Below, in pieces: positions 12,614 through 25,279 of a DNA stretch of 64,000 nucleotides. Location of the stretch: positions 32,522,470 through 32,586,469 of the forward strand of contig NC_071394.1 of NCBI RefSeq assembly GCF_022682495.2, read 5' to 3'. The translations under genes were made by a program, and so were the position numbers. The stretch's first letter is position 1, and each line of letters starts with the position of its first letter. A model generated the notes under the pieces. The model did not search any database and was not told where the DNA came from. It was given only the letters and a program-made list of their open reading frames with translations. The stretch is from Desmodus rotundus. Lineage: Eukaryota; Chordata; Mammalia; Chiroptera; Phyllostomidae.

Positions 12614-14931
12614 TTAACTGAAAGTTTGTCCTCTACAGTCAGGAACAGGACAAGGATGTCCACTCTTTCTAGCACCGGAAGTCCTAGCCAGAGCCATCAG
12701 GCAAGAGAAAAAACTAAAAGGCATCCAAACTGGGAATGAAGAAGTGAAAGTGTCACATTTTGCAGACGGCAAGAGTCTCTATGCAGAAAACTCCGAAGAA
12801 TTCTCACACACACAAAAAACTACTCAATATTAGAAAAAATAAACAAGTAAAGTTGCAGGACACAAAATCCATGTGCAAAAATCCACCGCAGTCTTATGTA
12901 TTAACAATGAAATTTCAGAAAAAGAAATGAGAAAAACAATTTATTTTGCAATTTGAACAAAAAGAATAAAATACCTGTGAATAAACAAAGATGTGAAGGA
13001 CCTATATGCTGAAAACTGCAAAGCATTTCTAAAAGAGATTGACTCATAGATGGAGAACAGATGACAGCTAGTTGGGCATCGGGGAAGATTAGGGGATGGA
13101 GAGATTGAGCAAAAAGGAAAAAGGGCTCATGGACATGGACAACAGTGTGGTGATTGCGGGAGGGTGGGGAATATAAGGGGACTAAATGGTAATGGGGAAA
13201 AATATAATAAAGATTAAATTTAAAAAATATTGAAAGAGACACATTGAAATGGACAGATATTCCATGTTCATGGGTTGGAAGAATCAACAGTTAAAATGTC
13301 CATGTTACCTGAAGCAATATACAGATTTAATGCAATCCCCATCAAAATCCCAATATCATTTTTTAAAGAAAGAGAACAAAAAGTCATCAGATTTGTATGG
13401 AACCACAAAAGACCCCATTTAGCCAAAGCAATCCTGAGAAAAAAGAATGAAATTCAAGGTATCACACTACCTGACTTCAAATTATACTACAAAGTGATGA
13501 TAATCAAAACAACTTAGTATTGACAGAGATAAAAAAAAAAAAAAAGACACAGACCAATGGGCCAGAATCGTGAGCCCAGAAATAAATCACATGTAAATGG
13601 AAAAATAATTATTGACAAAGGAGCCAAAAACGTACAATAGAGAGAAAAAAGCCTCTTCGATAAGTGATGCTGGGAAAATCAGAAAGCCACATGTAAAAGA
13701 TTGAAACTAGTCTACAGTTTGTCCCCATATACACACACAAAAAAAGCATGAAAGACCTAAATATCAAATTTGAAGCAGTAAATTATGTAGAAGAAAATAT
13801 AAGTATTAAGCTTATGGACCTTGGTTTCAGAGAAGAGTTTATGAATTTGATCCCAAGCGCAAAGCAAGTAAAGGCAAAAATAAATGAATGGGGTTATATA
13901 ATACTGAAGAGCTTCTGCACAGCAAAGGAAATGTCCATGAAAACAGAAAGGCAACCAACTGAATTGGAGGAGATATTTTCAAACAACAGCTGCAACACGG
14001 GGTTAATATCCAAAATATATAAAAAACTCATACAACTCAACACCAAACAAACAATCCAATTAAAAAATGGGCAGAGGACCTGAACTGAGACTTCTCCCAA
14101 GAAGACATACAAATGGCCAACAGATATATGAAAAGATGTTCAACTTCACTAGCTATTAGGGAAATGCAAATTAAAACTGCAGTGAGATACCACCTCACAC
14201 CTGTTAGAGTGGCTATTATCAACAAGACCAGTAATAACAAGTGTTGGGAGAGGTTGCAGAGAACAAGGGCTCATTCACTGCTGGTGGGAATGTAAACTGG
14301 TACAGCCACTGTGGAAAACACTGTGGAGGCTCCTCAAAAAATTAAGAATAAAGTTACTGTATTACCCAGCAAGCCCTCTTCGTATCTACCTGAAAAATTT
14401 GGAAGCATTTATTTGCAAATATATACACACCCCTATATTCATTGCAGCATTATTCACAGTGGCCAAGACAGGGAACAACTGAAACGCGCCCTTCGATAGA
14501 GGATTGGATAAAGAAGATGTCGTACATATATATACAATGGAATACTACTCAGTCATAAGAAAAAAAATGAAATACTGCCATTTGTGAAACATGGATAGAT
14601 ATTGAGAGTATCGTGCTAAGCAAAATACATCAGCCAGAAAAAGTTAAGAATCATATAATTTTACTCATATGTTGGAAAGAAAACTGAAAGCAAGAAATGA
14701 ATAAACAAGAAAAACAAAAACTCATAGACACAGACAATATGGGGGTTATTAGAAGGCAGGGGTGGGGTTAATAAAGATTAAAGGGGGTCAAATATATGAC
14801 GACGATAGGTGATTTGACTGAATGGAGGGCGCACAATGCAATATACAAATTATGTATCATAGAAATGTACACTTGAAACCTATATAATCTTATTGATCGA
14901 TGTCATCCTGATAAATTTAATAAAAAATAAA
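12614..14931 (+). mobile_element. 5'-truncated L1 (ORF2 C-terminal half and 3' UTR)
   Basis: This is L1 ORF2 from just before the RT catalytic box to the 3' end, finishing with an A-rich tail at 14900-14931. The box reads FADG (about 12760) instead of FADD, and many stops occur. It sits between 9-bp direct repeats AAGTGACAG (12605-12613 and 14932-14940) and splits a MIR. It is itself split by a short HAL1-like tail at 13039-13232. Open stretches such as 13748-14083 are ORF2 remnants, not genes. Confidence 0.85.
13039..13232 (+). mobile_element. HAL1-like 3' tail nested inside L1
   Basis: A 194-bp G/A-rich segment interrupts ORF2 homology. It resembles the 3' UTR of the HAL1 at 34128-36104 (shared CATGGACATG, a G-rich run and an ATAATAAAGATTAAA-type tail). 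Direct repeats AAAGAGA flank it (13032-13038 and 13233-13239), and ORF2 homology resumes directly after. It is a 5'-truncated insertion younger than its L1 host. Confidence 0.65.
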
Positions 14932-14980
14932 AAGTGACAGAACCAGAAAGGAAACAAGTTAAAGTAGGGAATAGTTAACC
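14932..14980 (+). repeat. MIR, right part (split by L1)
   Basis: This continues the MIR interrupted at 12613; the first nine bases duplicate the insertion target. Confidence 0.55.
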
Positions 14981-17577
14981 CACCCTTTATGAGGCTTATA
15001 TTCTTATAAAAGGTGACTTATGGTAATATTTTAAAACTCAGATTATTTTTATGTACATTTATGTAATTAAGCATAACATGGATGTTTTAAGTTAACATAA
15101 CTGTTTTATGGAGAATGTTTACTTAAAAATGTGTACTGAGTATCTACTATATGCCACATTGTTTTGTTTGGATTCTTCAGTGAAGAAGACAAGGATGCCT
15201 GCTGTTGTGTTACTACAGTCTAGTGGAGGGAAGTCAGAAAACAAGCAGTAGACTAAATTTAATATGAAAAAATCTTTTTACTTTTAAAGTAATAGTTGAC
15301 AGGCCTAAGATAAAAAAAGTTTCCTTTGTAACATTGGTAATCTAATTGTTCATTTTGTAGTGTCTGCATAAGATCATGAAAAAATTGAAATATTGATTGC
15401 TGTAAAATGGTTATTTATTTTAAATAATTAATTTGAGATTAAATATTATTGACCATTACTTTGAAGAAATCTCCTTTCCTCCCTCCTTACACACTGAAGA
15501 CGCAGCATTCCAAGAAAGCAATTTAATGCCATTTATTATTTGTAATAGAACTGTAAAAAAATAATTACAGACCTAGGGGGTCCATAGTTAAAACAGAATG
15601 AAAGTGAATTAAAAAATGTCTTAGGACATATTTTTTCTTATGAAGGACACATTTAAGTACAGTCTTAGCCCTTTAAAATAATAGCAATTGCTCATGATTG
15701 AAGATTTAATTTGGTGCTTTTTGTTTGCAATATATAGCTGTGTCTTTGTGTGTGAGTGAGAAAGAGGAAGGGGGAGAATGAAAATGAGAATGAGGATGAA
15801 GCACACCAGGACTCCCTAGGCACTTGGGTTTCAGTAGCTTTTCAGAGTCCTGCCTCTGTAATTGAGGGAATGGACTAAATATTTACATTTATTTTTAAAA
15901 GAGTATGTCATTTTTTCTGTCTTAAATTTCTTCTATTTTCCCCAAGCTGTGTAAGTTACCATACTGGATATTCATTTTTGTAGGTATATCTAGTATACTA
16001 GTCTGAACCACTCTACTTGGTAAACCCTCTTGCATTAATCCTTTTGTGTGTGTGTGTGTGAATGCTTTTAGCAGTTAAATAATGCTTTTAGGAGTCCATA
16101 CAGATAATGGACACAATTATTGAGGTTATAATGATGTGATACAGTAAAAAATTAAAATGCTCAATCACAAGTCATTAACAAAGAATGAAAAATATTTAAG
16201 GGCAAAAGAAGAAAGAAGGTTTTAAGATAAAATCCAAACGGAGTATTAAAAAAACCACTTTGTTGAGTGAGGCATAGGAATGATTTTTGCAGAAGATAAA
16301 ATCTGTATAAACAGAAGAGCCTTGTTCTGTTAGTAACTAAATTTTTGTACTTAAATAACATGAAAGTCTTTGAACAGGCTCTAAAAACGTTTTGGAAAAA
16401 GTAAGGTAACAAAAGTGTCACATGTAGTTAAAAAATATACAGTGATGTGTGTGACACATTAAGGAGAAATTATTCAGTCGAATATTGTGACTAAGGCCAA
16501 TAATGTGAAGAACTTGGAAAACAACATTCTTTTTGTTCTTTGTTAATTATTTCAGGCAGGTTTTTCATGGAATAAGAGTTGTTTACTTTCATTAAATCCC
16601 ATTTTTTGATCTGAGCTAAACAGGGCAAGTCTAAAAGCAAGGGCTAGGGGCATTCATAGCCTTTTTACTACATTCATTTTTAAAAGTCTTATTTGAAACA
16701 ATGTTCTGGTTTATGATTTTCATGTTTTCTTCCCTTTTAGAAGGAGGCAGATGGTATGAAAACTGGACTCCTTATTTAAAGGGAATGTTGATATTTATAA
16801 CCAAGCTTATCTCCAGCAAGATTTGTTTTTTGCAGCTGTTTTAGGTTAGAAAAAATATTATATTAAAGCCATGGCTTGTTGTTATTTCCGTATTTGTGGA
16901 GGTGGGGATTTTCAGAATGCGAAAAAGCGATGTTTGATTTTAAATGTGAATACAATGTAAACTGTGATTTTTTTTTTTTGCTTCTATATGTGAATTTTTC
17001 TGTTTGTATGCTGTGGTTTCACTGATCTATTTCCTAGATATATCACACTTGAGAAATAATTTACTCATCATTTTCATATCAGTGTATTCTAGGTATTATA
17101 GTAGATTTTCATTAAGAGTTAGCCTATGTTATCAAATAAACCACCTTCTAATTTTTCATTTTGATACTTCAGTCATTTTCATTCTACCCAGAGCATCTTT
17201 TTCACTGGGAAATTAACTCTTTCTTTTCTCTTTACTAATTACATTCTTTGCTCTAAGATAGATGTATTTTCTTTTCCTATTCTTTGCCTCCATTTTCAAT
17301 TACAAATAATACTGTTTTTGTCTGGACATATTTTAGAAACTTTCTTTATTGTTTAATTGAAAATTCATTGTATTTTATGCCCTAAACTTAATGCATGGTG
17401 CTGTCTTTTGGGCACATGATAATACTAGAATGAATGCTTGTTGCCTGTATATACATATAACCTTGTGCATATGTATTCTATATGTGCACCATCACATAAA
17501 CAATTTTTCATAGAATATTTTATAATAAATATATTGTGAATTAATGTGATTATTGATTTATGTAAGATAACTTATAT
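14981..17577. other. No gene seen
   Basis: AT-rich sequence; weak ancient repeat at 15125-15250 and a short (TG)n at about 16047-16062. Confidence 0.5.
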
Positions 17578-18260
17578 GAGGTCTGTGCAGACAAAGTCCA
17601 GCCATTATTAATATAGTGAGAACATTTTGCATGACATCGACGTAACCTGGCAGCCAAGGAGAATGGACTGGAATGCACATGTGTGAACAATGATGACTTC
17701 ACTGTGCTAGTGAGTGGGGGTAATAGATGCTTTTGAGTGAGCATGTGTACTGTGTGGCTGTCACATTCAAAATGACTGAGCGAGTAGAGCAAAGAATCTG
17801 CACCAAATTTTGCAAGAAGCTTACATAGTCCCCTGCAGAAACTATTTGGATGATTCAAAAGGCTGCAGATATGGGTAACTGGTGATTGGCCGCTTCATCA
17901 TGACAATGTTCCCGCTCATGCATCATGTCTCATGCAGAGTTTTTTGGTGAAACATCAAATCACCCGGTGACTCAGCCTTACCACCACCCAGATTTGGCAC
18001 CCTGTGACTTCTGGCTTTTCCCAAAACTAAAATCACCTTTCAAAGGGAAGAGATTTCAGACCATCGATGAGATTCAGGAAAGAAAATATGACCGAGCAGC
18101 TGATGGTGATTGGGAGAACTGTGTGAGGACCCAAGGTGCCTACTTTGAAGGGGACTGAGGTGTCATCATCCTATGTACAATGTTTCTTGTATCTTATATC
18201 TTCTTCAATAAATGTCTCTATTTTTCATGTTATATGTCTGGGTACTTTTGTACAGCTTTT
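17578..18260 (+). mobile_element. Mariner element with internal deletion
   Basis: The left end is GAGGTCTGTGCAGACAAAG; the right end, read on the other strand, is AGCTGTACAAAAGTACCCAG, an imperfect inverted repeat. The N-terminal transposase part (about 17770-17860, MTERVEQRICTKFCKK) joins directly to the C-terminal part (about 17895-18158). That part has HDN near 17900 and LAPCDFWLFPKLK near 18000, about 34 codons apart, as in the D,D34D mariner catalytic domain. The first catalytic Asp and most of the middle are deleted, and frameshifts are present. Confidence 0.8.
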
Positions 18261-18639
18261 TTTGTCAAATTAAATGAAGCTTCACTCTATATGTAGAAAT
18301 TACCTTCCTGAATATGAAATATATAAATATTATATCAGGCTTGTATAATTTTCCTCTTGAATAATTGAAACCAAAACTTATATTTAAAAGTTTTTATTGC
18401 CTTTTAGCACTCACATTTAAATTACATACTTTATCATCATGAAGACTAGAATATTGCTGAAATATATGAAACCAACCATTGCTAGTAGCAAACAAATTAT
18501 CTTGAAAGTTTGTGGCTGCTTTCTGAATAAATCCTTTAAATTTCAACCTTTAATACACAACAGAATCACTATCCCTTTAATCAGATAAAGTGAGTGCTTT
18601 GTAGGTTTTATCATTTTGGTTTATTCCCTGAGAACACAA

Positions 18640-18895
18640 CAACCCAAAATTTATGGGACACAGTGAAAGCAGTCCTAAGAGGAAAATTCATAGCTGTACA
18701 GGTCTATCTCGAGGAAGAACAAAAATCTCAATCTAATTATACACTTAAAGGAACTTGAAAAAGAATAACAAGCAAAGCCCAATATGAATAGAAGGAAGGA
18801 AATAATAAATATCAGAGGAGAAATAAATGACATAGAGTCAAAAAAAAATACAAAAGATCAGTGAAACCAAGAGTTGGTTCTCTAAAAAGATAGGC
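18640..18895 (+). repeat. L1 ORF2 fragment (RT region)
   Basis: The text 'acagtgaaagcagtcctaag', 'tctcaatctaattatacact' and 'gaaaccaagagttggttctc' is L1 ORF2 coding sequence with stops, sense orientation. Confidence 0.7.
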
Positions 18896-19219
18896 AAGAG
18901 TGAAGATTCTTTAACCAGGCCATGCATAAGTAGTACAAAACTCCACATGTCATGACACAGCTTTGAAAGGGCGTTTTAAATTGAACAATTATGAGAGCTT
19001 ACACGGAATGGGGAGGTATTAGAGTTTTAGCCAGTCAGAACCAGGGCATTTAGTGGAGACTATAGAGTAGATAATTTCTTATAAGCAGGGCTGACCTATC
19101 TCTGGAGTGAAGGCTATGCCAGATACAATCTAGACAAAGTGAGATAAACCCTGATCAAACTGTTATTCAAGTAATTTAGTTGGCTCCCCTTCTTTGTAAC
19201 AACAACAACAAAAATGTTT

Positions 19220-20110
19220 CAGAGGAAAAAAATCAATATCCAGACCTCAACAATGTAATATTTATTATACCCACTATCCATAAAAAATAAGATTCATGCC
19301 AAGGGGCAGGAAAATTTGATACAGAACCAGGAAAAAAAACCAGTCAATAAAAACAGACTTATAACTGACAGCTTTGGTGGAACTACCAGCAAGAAAGCTA
19401 ATCAGTTATTATAAATATTTTTTAAAAGGAAATATACACATAGGAGAGCAAAGGAAGGTATTGGAATTGAAGGAACTTCTAGTTATGAAAAATACAGTTT
19501 CTGAATTTAAATGTCACTGGATATTAGTAGAAAGACACTGCAGAAGACAAAGTCGGTGAACTTGAAGGCATTGTAATAAAATCAGTCCAAAATGAACGAC
19601 AGAGCCTCAGTGACTTATGAGGAATATGAAATAGTCTAATATATATGTAGCTTAAGTTCTAAAAGGGGGGGTGGAAGATATTTGAAGAAATCATGGCAGA
19701 AAATTTTCTAAACTTGATGAAAACTTTAAGCTTGCAGATCTAAGAACTCAAGGAACCCAAATTGGGATAAAAATAAACAGACACCAAAGCATATCAAAGT
19801 TAATTTGATGAAAGCAGGGATTTTTTTTAAAGTAGCCAGAGCAGAGGAGGAATGTGAATTGAAGAAAAATTTGAAGAGTGTTCATGAGATTATGCCAGCC
19901 GGAAGACAAAGGAGTGACATCTTTCAAGTACTGAAAAAATAGCTGTGACCCTAGAATTCTATACCCAGCAAAAATATTCTTCAAAACCAAAAGACAAACT
20001 AAATACTTTTGTATCTAACAATAAGCTGGGAGAATTTGTTTCCCAAAGACTGGTATTACAAGGAATATTGAAGTATTTTATGAAAAAAGAAAAATGTAAC
20101 ATTAATGTAT
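19220..20110 (+). repeat. Ancient HAL1/L1 ORF1-type fragment
   Basis: ORF1-like text such as 'gaagaaatcatggcagaaaa', 'cagcaaaaatattcttcaaa' and 'cctagaattctatacccagc' appears in the usual order with heavy decay. No ORF2 text follows before the homology fades, which suits old HAL1, but a plain L1 ORF1 fragment is equally possible. Confidence 0.55.
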
Positions 20111-20119
20111 ACAAGGAGT

Positions 20120-21680
20120 AGAGAGTACTAGAAATAGCAAATATGTTGGTAAATATAAAAGCCATTTTTCTCATTTAAAAATTTTTAAAAACATATTTGC
20201 TTAAAGCAAACATATTAGCTATGGCTTACTCTGTTGCTCTGTTCACTGCTAAGCACTGTCCTGTGCCTCATCTGAGGAAAGGTTTTTTGTTGTTGTTTTG
20301 TTTTTGTTTAAGTGTAAGGCAAGAGGATTTGTTTGACTAAGTAGAATGAAGATGTAAAATGTATGTCAACAATAGCCCAAAGGATAGGGGTGGTAGATAC
20401 AAATTTACAATTTTCACAAATGAACACTCATGTAACCAGAACCCTGATAATTTCTAGATATTTTGCAGGTGAAGTGTTTTAATCTCTGTAGTCCATAGCA
20501 TTGATGTAATTTGAAGTTCTTTTATTGCTTTTTGACTATTTCAAGTCTATATTTTCTGTGAATCATTTCTCTTTATGAGACAGAATGATATTTAAAAAGG
20601 CCAGTGATCAAGCAGTACTTTGACATCTTTTAAACTGAAATGCCTCGTAGAAAGCACTATACATTTGACATCATAGGGATTAGGGAATAGGAGATGGGGG
20701 ATAGAATCTGCTACAGAGTAGAAATTTGGTTTTCTTATTTGTGTTTTGGTTTATATCTGTTATATTCTTTTCTGTATCAATCTTGTTTTAAAAACATTTA
20801 AATATACTTTTTAGAATTGTACTTTCTTCTGTATTTCTGTTTATGTTTCCATACTGTAGAGTTATATTAGTTAATAACCCAGTGCTTCTTCCCATTAACC
20901 TTTTTCCACATTGTTTTCTCATATTATTAAATTCCGTACTCTTTATTGGATACCTCTGGTAGTATAATTTGGTGGTTTTATAATCATGTCATTTGCATCA
21001 ATATTTGTAAATGAAGTTTTAATAACACAATCTGTTTGAAAACTATAAGCCTGAAATATTCTTATATTAGTAAAGTGGTGATGATATTATCAAATGAGTT
21101 TTCAATAGAAGTAATGCATTTTTGCACCTTCAATGAATTAGATATAGACTATTCATTTTTTGTATCTATTTACTAATAAAGCTATTTTTAGTAAGTCATA
21201 CAGAATTATGAAACTAACTAAAAACAAAATAATCATAAAAGGCATTCTGATGGTTGCCTTGAGCTGTTTATTTTGCCTTACATTCTCAAATTAAGCTTAC
21301 CTCAGTGAACATGTCTTTCATTGGTTTTAAAAGATAAGTTAACAAAGTATGTAGTATTATTATTGGTCCTGTCCTAATATACAAGGGTGTGTTTCTAGGC
21401 ATGAAGTAGTTATCCTTTACTTGAAGCATATGCTTATGTATTCTGGGTTTATACATTTGAAGAAATTTAGGAATTGTCTAAAAAGGGAAACAGCTTGACT
21501 TTGTCAAGGTCACTCAGTCTTTTATTGAAAAGACAGGACTAAACTAAGGTTTTATGTCTGCGGGCTGTTTCCCTTCTATGCTTGTATTATGCCAGAGGGC
21601 AAATATTGAGTGTTTCTTGAAAACCATCTATTTGCCAATCTAGAACTTTCTTTCTTAGTTCATTATTCCTGAAGTAGTTA
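20120..21680. other. No gene or repeat recognised
   Basis: AT-rich unique sequence. Confidence 0.5.
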
Positions 21681-21682
21681 GC

Positions 21683-21718
21683 CAGAGAGAAAGAGAGGGA
21701 GAGAGAGAGAGACAGACA
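21683..21718 (+). repeat. GA-rich microsatellite
   Basis: Imperfect GA/GGGA repeats. Confidence 0.75.
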
Positions 21719-21848
21719 AATCTAGGTTATTTTTTGCCCACTTTAAGTACATTTAAGTGACTTTTCCTAGGATGTTTTTGTTAAATATGGAAACCTAATT
21801 ACTTCAAATAGATAATACACATTGAAATGACTAAAATTAGCATAAGTA

Positions 21849-22370
21849 ATGCTTGCCATTAAACTAGATCAAGGAAGTTCAGTGACTATTGAGCAAAATT
21901 TGAAAAGTTGGACAAGTGGCATTGTAAATGAGCCAATTTCAAGTCCTCTGTCAGAGATTGACAAGGTACATAGACGCAGAGGCTCCAAAAAGCTTTGCAG
22001 TGGACTTCTCAATGACAAAGATAAATTGATCACAGGAAGAGATAGTAGGAAACTGAGATTATCCCACTCTTACTTCGGTGATGACCAGTCTTATTACTAA
22101 CCACCTAATCCAAGGCTAGGAAAGGGACTTGGAATTCAATAAAAGAGTATCTAGCAAGTAATAGACCATAAAAGAGAGGAGCAAACAAAACTTCGAATAT
22201 TTCCTATGGCATGATGGAGAATTGAAACATTGACATCCTTTTCCCTGTTTTACCCAACCGGTGTCTTAATCTCAAGAACTGATTAGTCAGATCTTTCTGA
22301 GAAAGAAGCCACCGCCAGAAGTGGAGCAGTACTTTAGAACCAAGAAGAGGGAGTACATATTGAAGAATTA
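21849..22370 (+). pseudogene. Unidentified protein-like remnant
   Basis: An ATG-started frame of 83 codons (21849-22100) has a polar, Ser/Lys/Arg-rich composition (for example VHRRRGSKKLCSGLLNDKDK) unlike the surrounding L1-derived frames. After the stop, another frame keeps reading protein-like text: IKERSKQNFEYFLWHDGELK at about 22168-22230, then LRKKPPPEVEQYFRTKKREY at about 22300-22358. This pattern suggests a decayed processed copy of a larger gene with frameshifts. I do not recognise the parent. No clear poly(A) tail or target duplication was seen, and chance cannot be excluded. Confidence 0.35.
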
Positions 22371-23279
22371 TTATAAAATATATATTTTTTTACTTAGGAG
22401 TCACAGGGATAAAAATAGATGCCATCTGAGATATTTGCATCTAGAGCTTATAATTTTTCCTAATCAGTTACCCACCAGTTTTTGGTGCCATGTAGATGGA
22501 GCTAAGTTTTTTATTATCTGTATGATAATTGAAATAACCTTGGGTTCCATATAATTTCCTTAAAATAACTCAGTTTAAAGAAGTATAAGTATTGAAGACC
22601 TAATTTTGTGACCTTTAGATCTAGAACCCTACTTTTGATAAGTCTTTGTCTATTCAGGAAAAACAATCTGAAGGTAGATTGTTTGACGTTCAAAGTATAT
22701 ATGAAACTTCTTTTTCCTCAGAATCCAAGCAGCCAAACATATACTGGCTTCTCATTCCTCTTGGCTTGTTAGGCTCTTAGCATTCAGTGGGACAATCTGC
22801 CTGCCCTACTGGTTTTGTACTAGAATTGTAGACATTTTTGCTCTTTTTACTTGGTTGGCTATGTGTCTTGTCTTGTTTCAGTACTTTGCAATAGTAAAAA
22901 CGGTATTTGCAGTTTTATTTATTTGGTACGATATTGTTGTGACCTGTAGAAATTGTTTGAAAGTAGTATACTTTACATAGGATATAACCTTTATTTGAAA
23001 GAAAGTATAATTTATGTCCTTAACAACTTCTAAATCAACTATTACAAGTTATATCATAGGCCAATTGTAGCTTAACCAACCTGCCTGCTTTTACAAATAT
23101 AATACAAGAAATTACTGCAGTTCATTTCCCATTTTGCTGAATTTAAACCCTGGTAAATAGTAATGATCATTTTTTTTGCTTAGGAAAATTGTCACTTACT
23201 TGATGAAAATTGTCTTCCTCCCAGATTTGAAATGCCCATTCCTTTGATAATCATGCAAAGTACAGAATTAAAAAAAAAA

Positions 23280-23470
23280 AAATCCGATGGGGCCGAGCTA
23301 AAGCAGAAAGCCCCCAGTGATGAGCATTATTGGTGGTGTGTGCGCGGCAGATTCTGTCTCTTCCGGGCAGTGTAAATTTAATGTGTTTTCAAGTGTGTCA
23401 TGCGTCCAGATGCCACAACAATCTGTGCATTAAAAAGGCATTAATAAAAGTAAGTAAAATATTTGTGGGT
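23280..23470. promoter_or_regulatory. Candidate conserved non-coding element
   Basis: Directly after a run of 13 A, the text becomes complex and unique with retained CpGs (TCCGATGGGGCCGAGC, GTGTGCGCGGCAG, TTCCGGGC, CATGCGTCC), unlike the AT-rich neighbours. No reading frame or repeat family fits. Confidence 0.3.
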
Positions 23471-24039
23471 GCTTCTTGGACGGGGCCAGGGAATTTGTGA
23501 TATAATTATGTTTGGATCAACTAATTCTATTAGGTTTTAGGACAGACAAGTGTATTGCTTTCTTGTAGCAACTATAAACATTTTTATGATACAGATTTGT
23601 AACACTGCTATACCCTTACCACCTACCTCATGTCGGTTTCCCCCTCTATGTTACCCATGTTTGTTAATGGCATTAGTAACTGTCTATTTTGCCCATTATG
23701 GTCCATGAAAAACTTTAGCTGAGCTTGAAAACCTTGGCAGGGAGTTGGTGTTTGTTTAAAATGCAGTTTCCTTGGCCCCTCCCCAAATGTACTGACCGGG
23801 TATCTTTGAAGAGTGTAGCCTGGGAAACTGTATTTAATTTTTCAGTTTTAATCTTCAGTTTTTCCTCTGCCTCATACCCCCATCTGGTCTGTTCCCACAT
23901 TCTGAGACGTCAAATACCAAATGCTGCTTTCTTTCCATTTGCTGCATTGCTCCCTTTCGTGGATCGCCCCATCAGTTATTTGTCCTCATCGGTTTTAATT
24001 GTTATCAAACCTCCCAGTCTTTCTGATCTATTAAAAGGT

Positions 24040-24205
24040 GTCTGATTTGGTTACCTTACCACACAATACCCTTTATGATTTCCTGTTGGGTTCAGAAAAA
24101 GTCTAAAGTTTCAGACAATTACTGAAAGCTTCCACAATTTAGTCTTTCTACCCCATTCAGCCTCCACCAAAGGATCTCACAGCCCTTGCTCAGGCCTCAC
24201 ATCTA
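24040..24205 (+). repeat. L2 fragment
   Basis: Weak L2-type text ('ttcagaaaaagtctaaagtt', 'tcacagcccttgctcaggcc'). Confidence 0.35.
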
Positions 24206-24271
24206 CCTCCCGCAGTGTTTCTCAAATGCTGACATACAGAAAAATTTCCCATGAATGTTTAAAAAAAAAGT

Positions 24272-24449
24272 AGTGGTTCTCAAACATTAATGCCCCCCCC
24301 AAAAAAAAAAAACCATGGAAAACACAAAGCAATTGGAGGTTCCTAGACCTTAGCCCTTGAGACTGAGTCAGTGGGACTGTGCTGGGGCCCAGGAATGTGC
24401 ATTTGAAAGAGCATCCCAAGTGATGGATGGACCACATTTTGACAAGGGC
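24272..24449 (+). repeat. MER5A-type hAT-Charlie element
   Basis: It starts TAGTGGTTCTCAAACATTAA, has 'cccaggaatgtgcatttgaa' in the middle and ends with 'ggaccacattttgacaaggg', with the usual length of about 180 bp. A second copy of the head (about 24213-24260, CAGTGTTTCTCAAATG) lies just upstream. Confidence 0.75.
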
Positions 24450-25279
24450 TGATCTAGAGCCTCTAGTCCCTGCTTGAGAATGTGTGCCCAGTTAGACTCT
24501 TGAGACCTGAGTTTTTCCTGAGATACTTGGTTCCAAGCCAGCTGACCCTTTCCAGAGGGACTGGGGTTTCCTCATTTTCCCCAGGCCATAGATGACTCCT
24601 AACAGGTCTCGGTACTCAGTGCAGTTCGCAGTGCTTTTGAGATAAGGTAGTTCAGATGCTACACATTTCTGTTACCTTCATTCACTATCCAACATGACCT
24701 ATTTGGCTGTTTGTCTCCCCCTGAACTGTCATGCCCATATTGTTCTGTGTTTATTTTTTTCATAAACCAATCTCTTGATATTTCTGTCCCTCCTTATGTT
24801 TTTCTTTATATCCCTCTTGAATCCCATCCATCCTTAAGCACTTAAGTGATTATTTGTTTTACCTCTTGACATTAATTGAAATCTGATTCTCTTAGAGGCA
24901 CAATGTCCCTGAACCCATCTTATGTGGAAACTGTTCTCTGCATACCTGTGGATCAAGAGTCTGGTTGTTATTTTTTTACTTCCTTACTTCCACCTTCAGA
25001 TCATTCACTTTTCCATGCATATAAAAACCAGCAGGACAAATGAAACAAACTCAATAAACCCAACTCCTTTGTGGTTCATTCCATTTGACTATAGTGCTCT
25101 CCACCTCTTTTTTACTGCTACCTGTGGGTATTCAGGTCACTCTTCAGTCTTCCTAATTTACAGTAGCCTAGAGTCTTTCCTTTTACCATAGCCCCAATCC
25201 TGCTGCCATCCTGGGTGCATCCTCATTCACACGTATGATGCGGTATTATCCGTTTTCTCATTTTCTTAACTGCCATAAT

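Noticed and set aside
12901..13287. 128-codon minus-strand frame
   Set aside because: It runs antisense across an L1 and the nested HAL1 tail.
24213..24300. Possible tandem duplication of MER5 heads
   Set aside because: The similarity is short and could be two independent old fragments; not strong enough for a finding.
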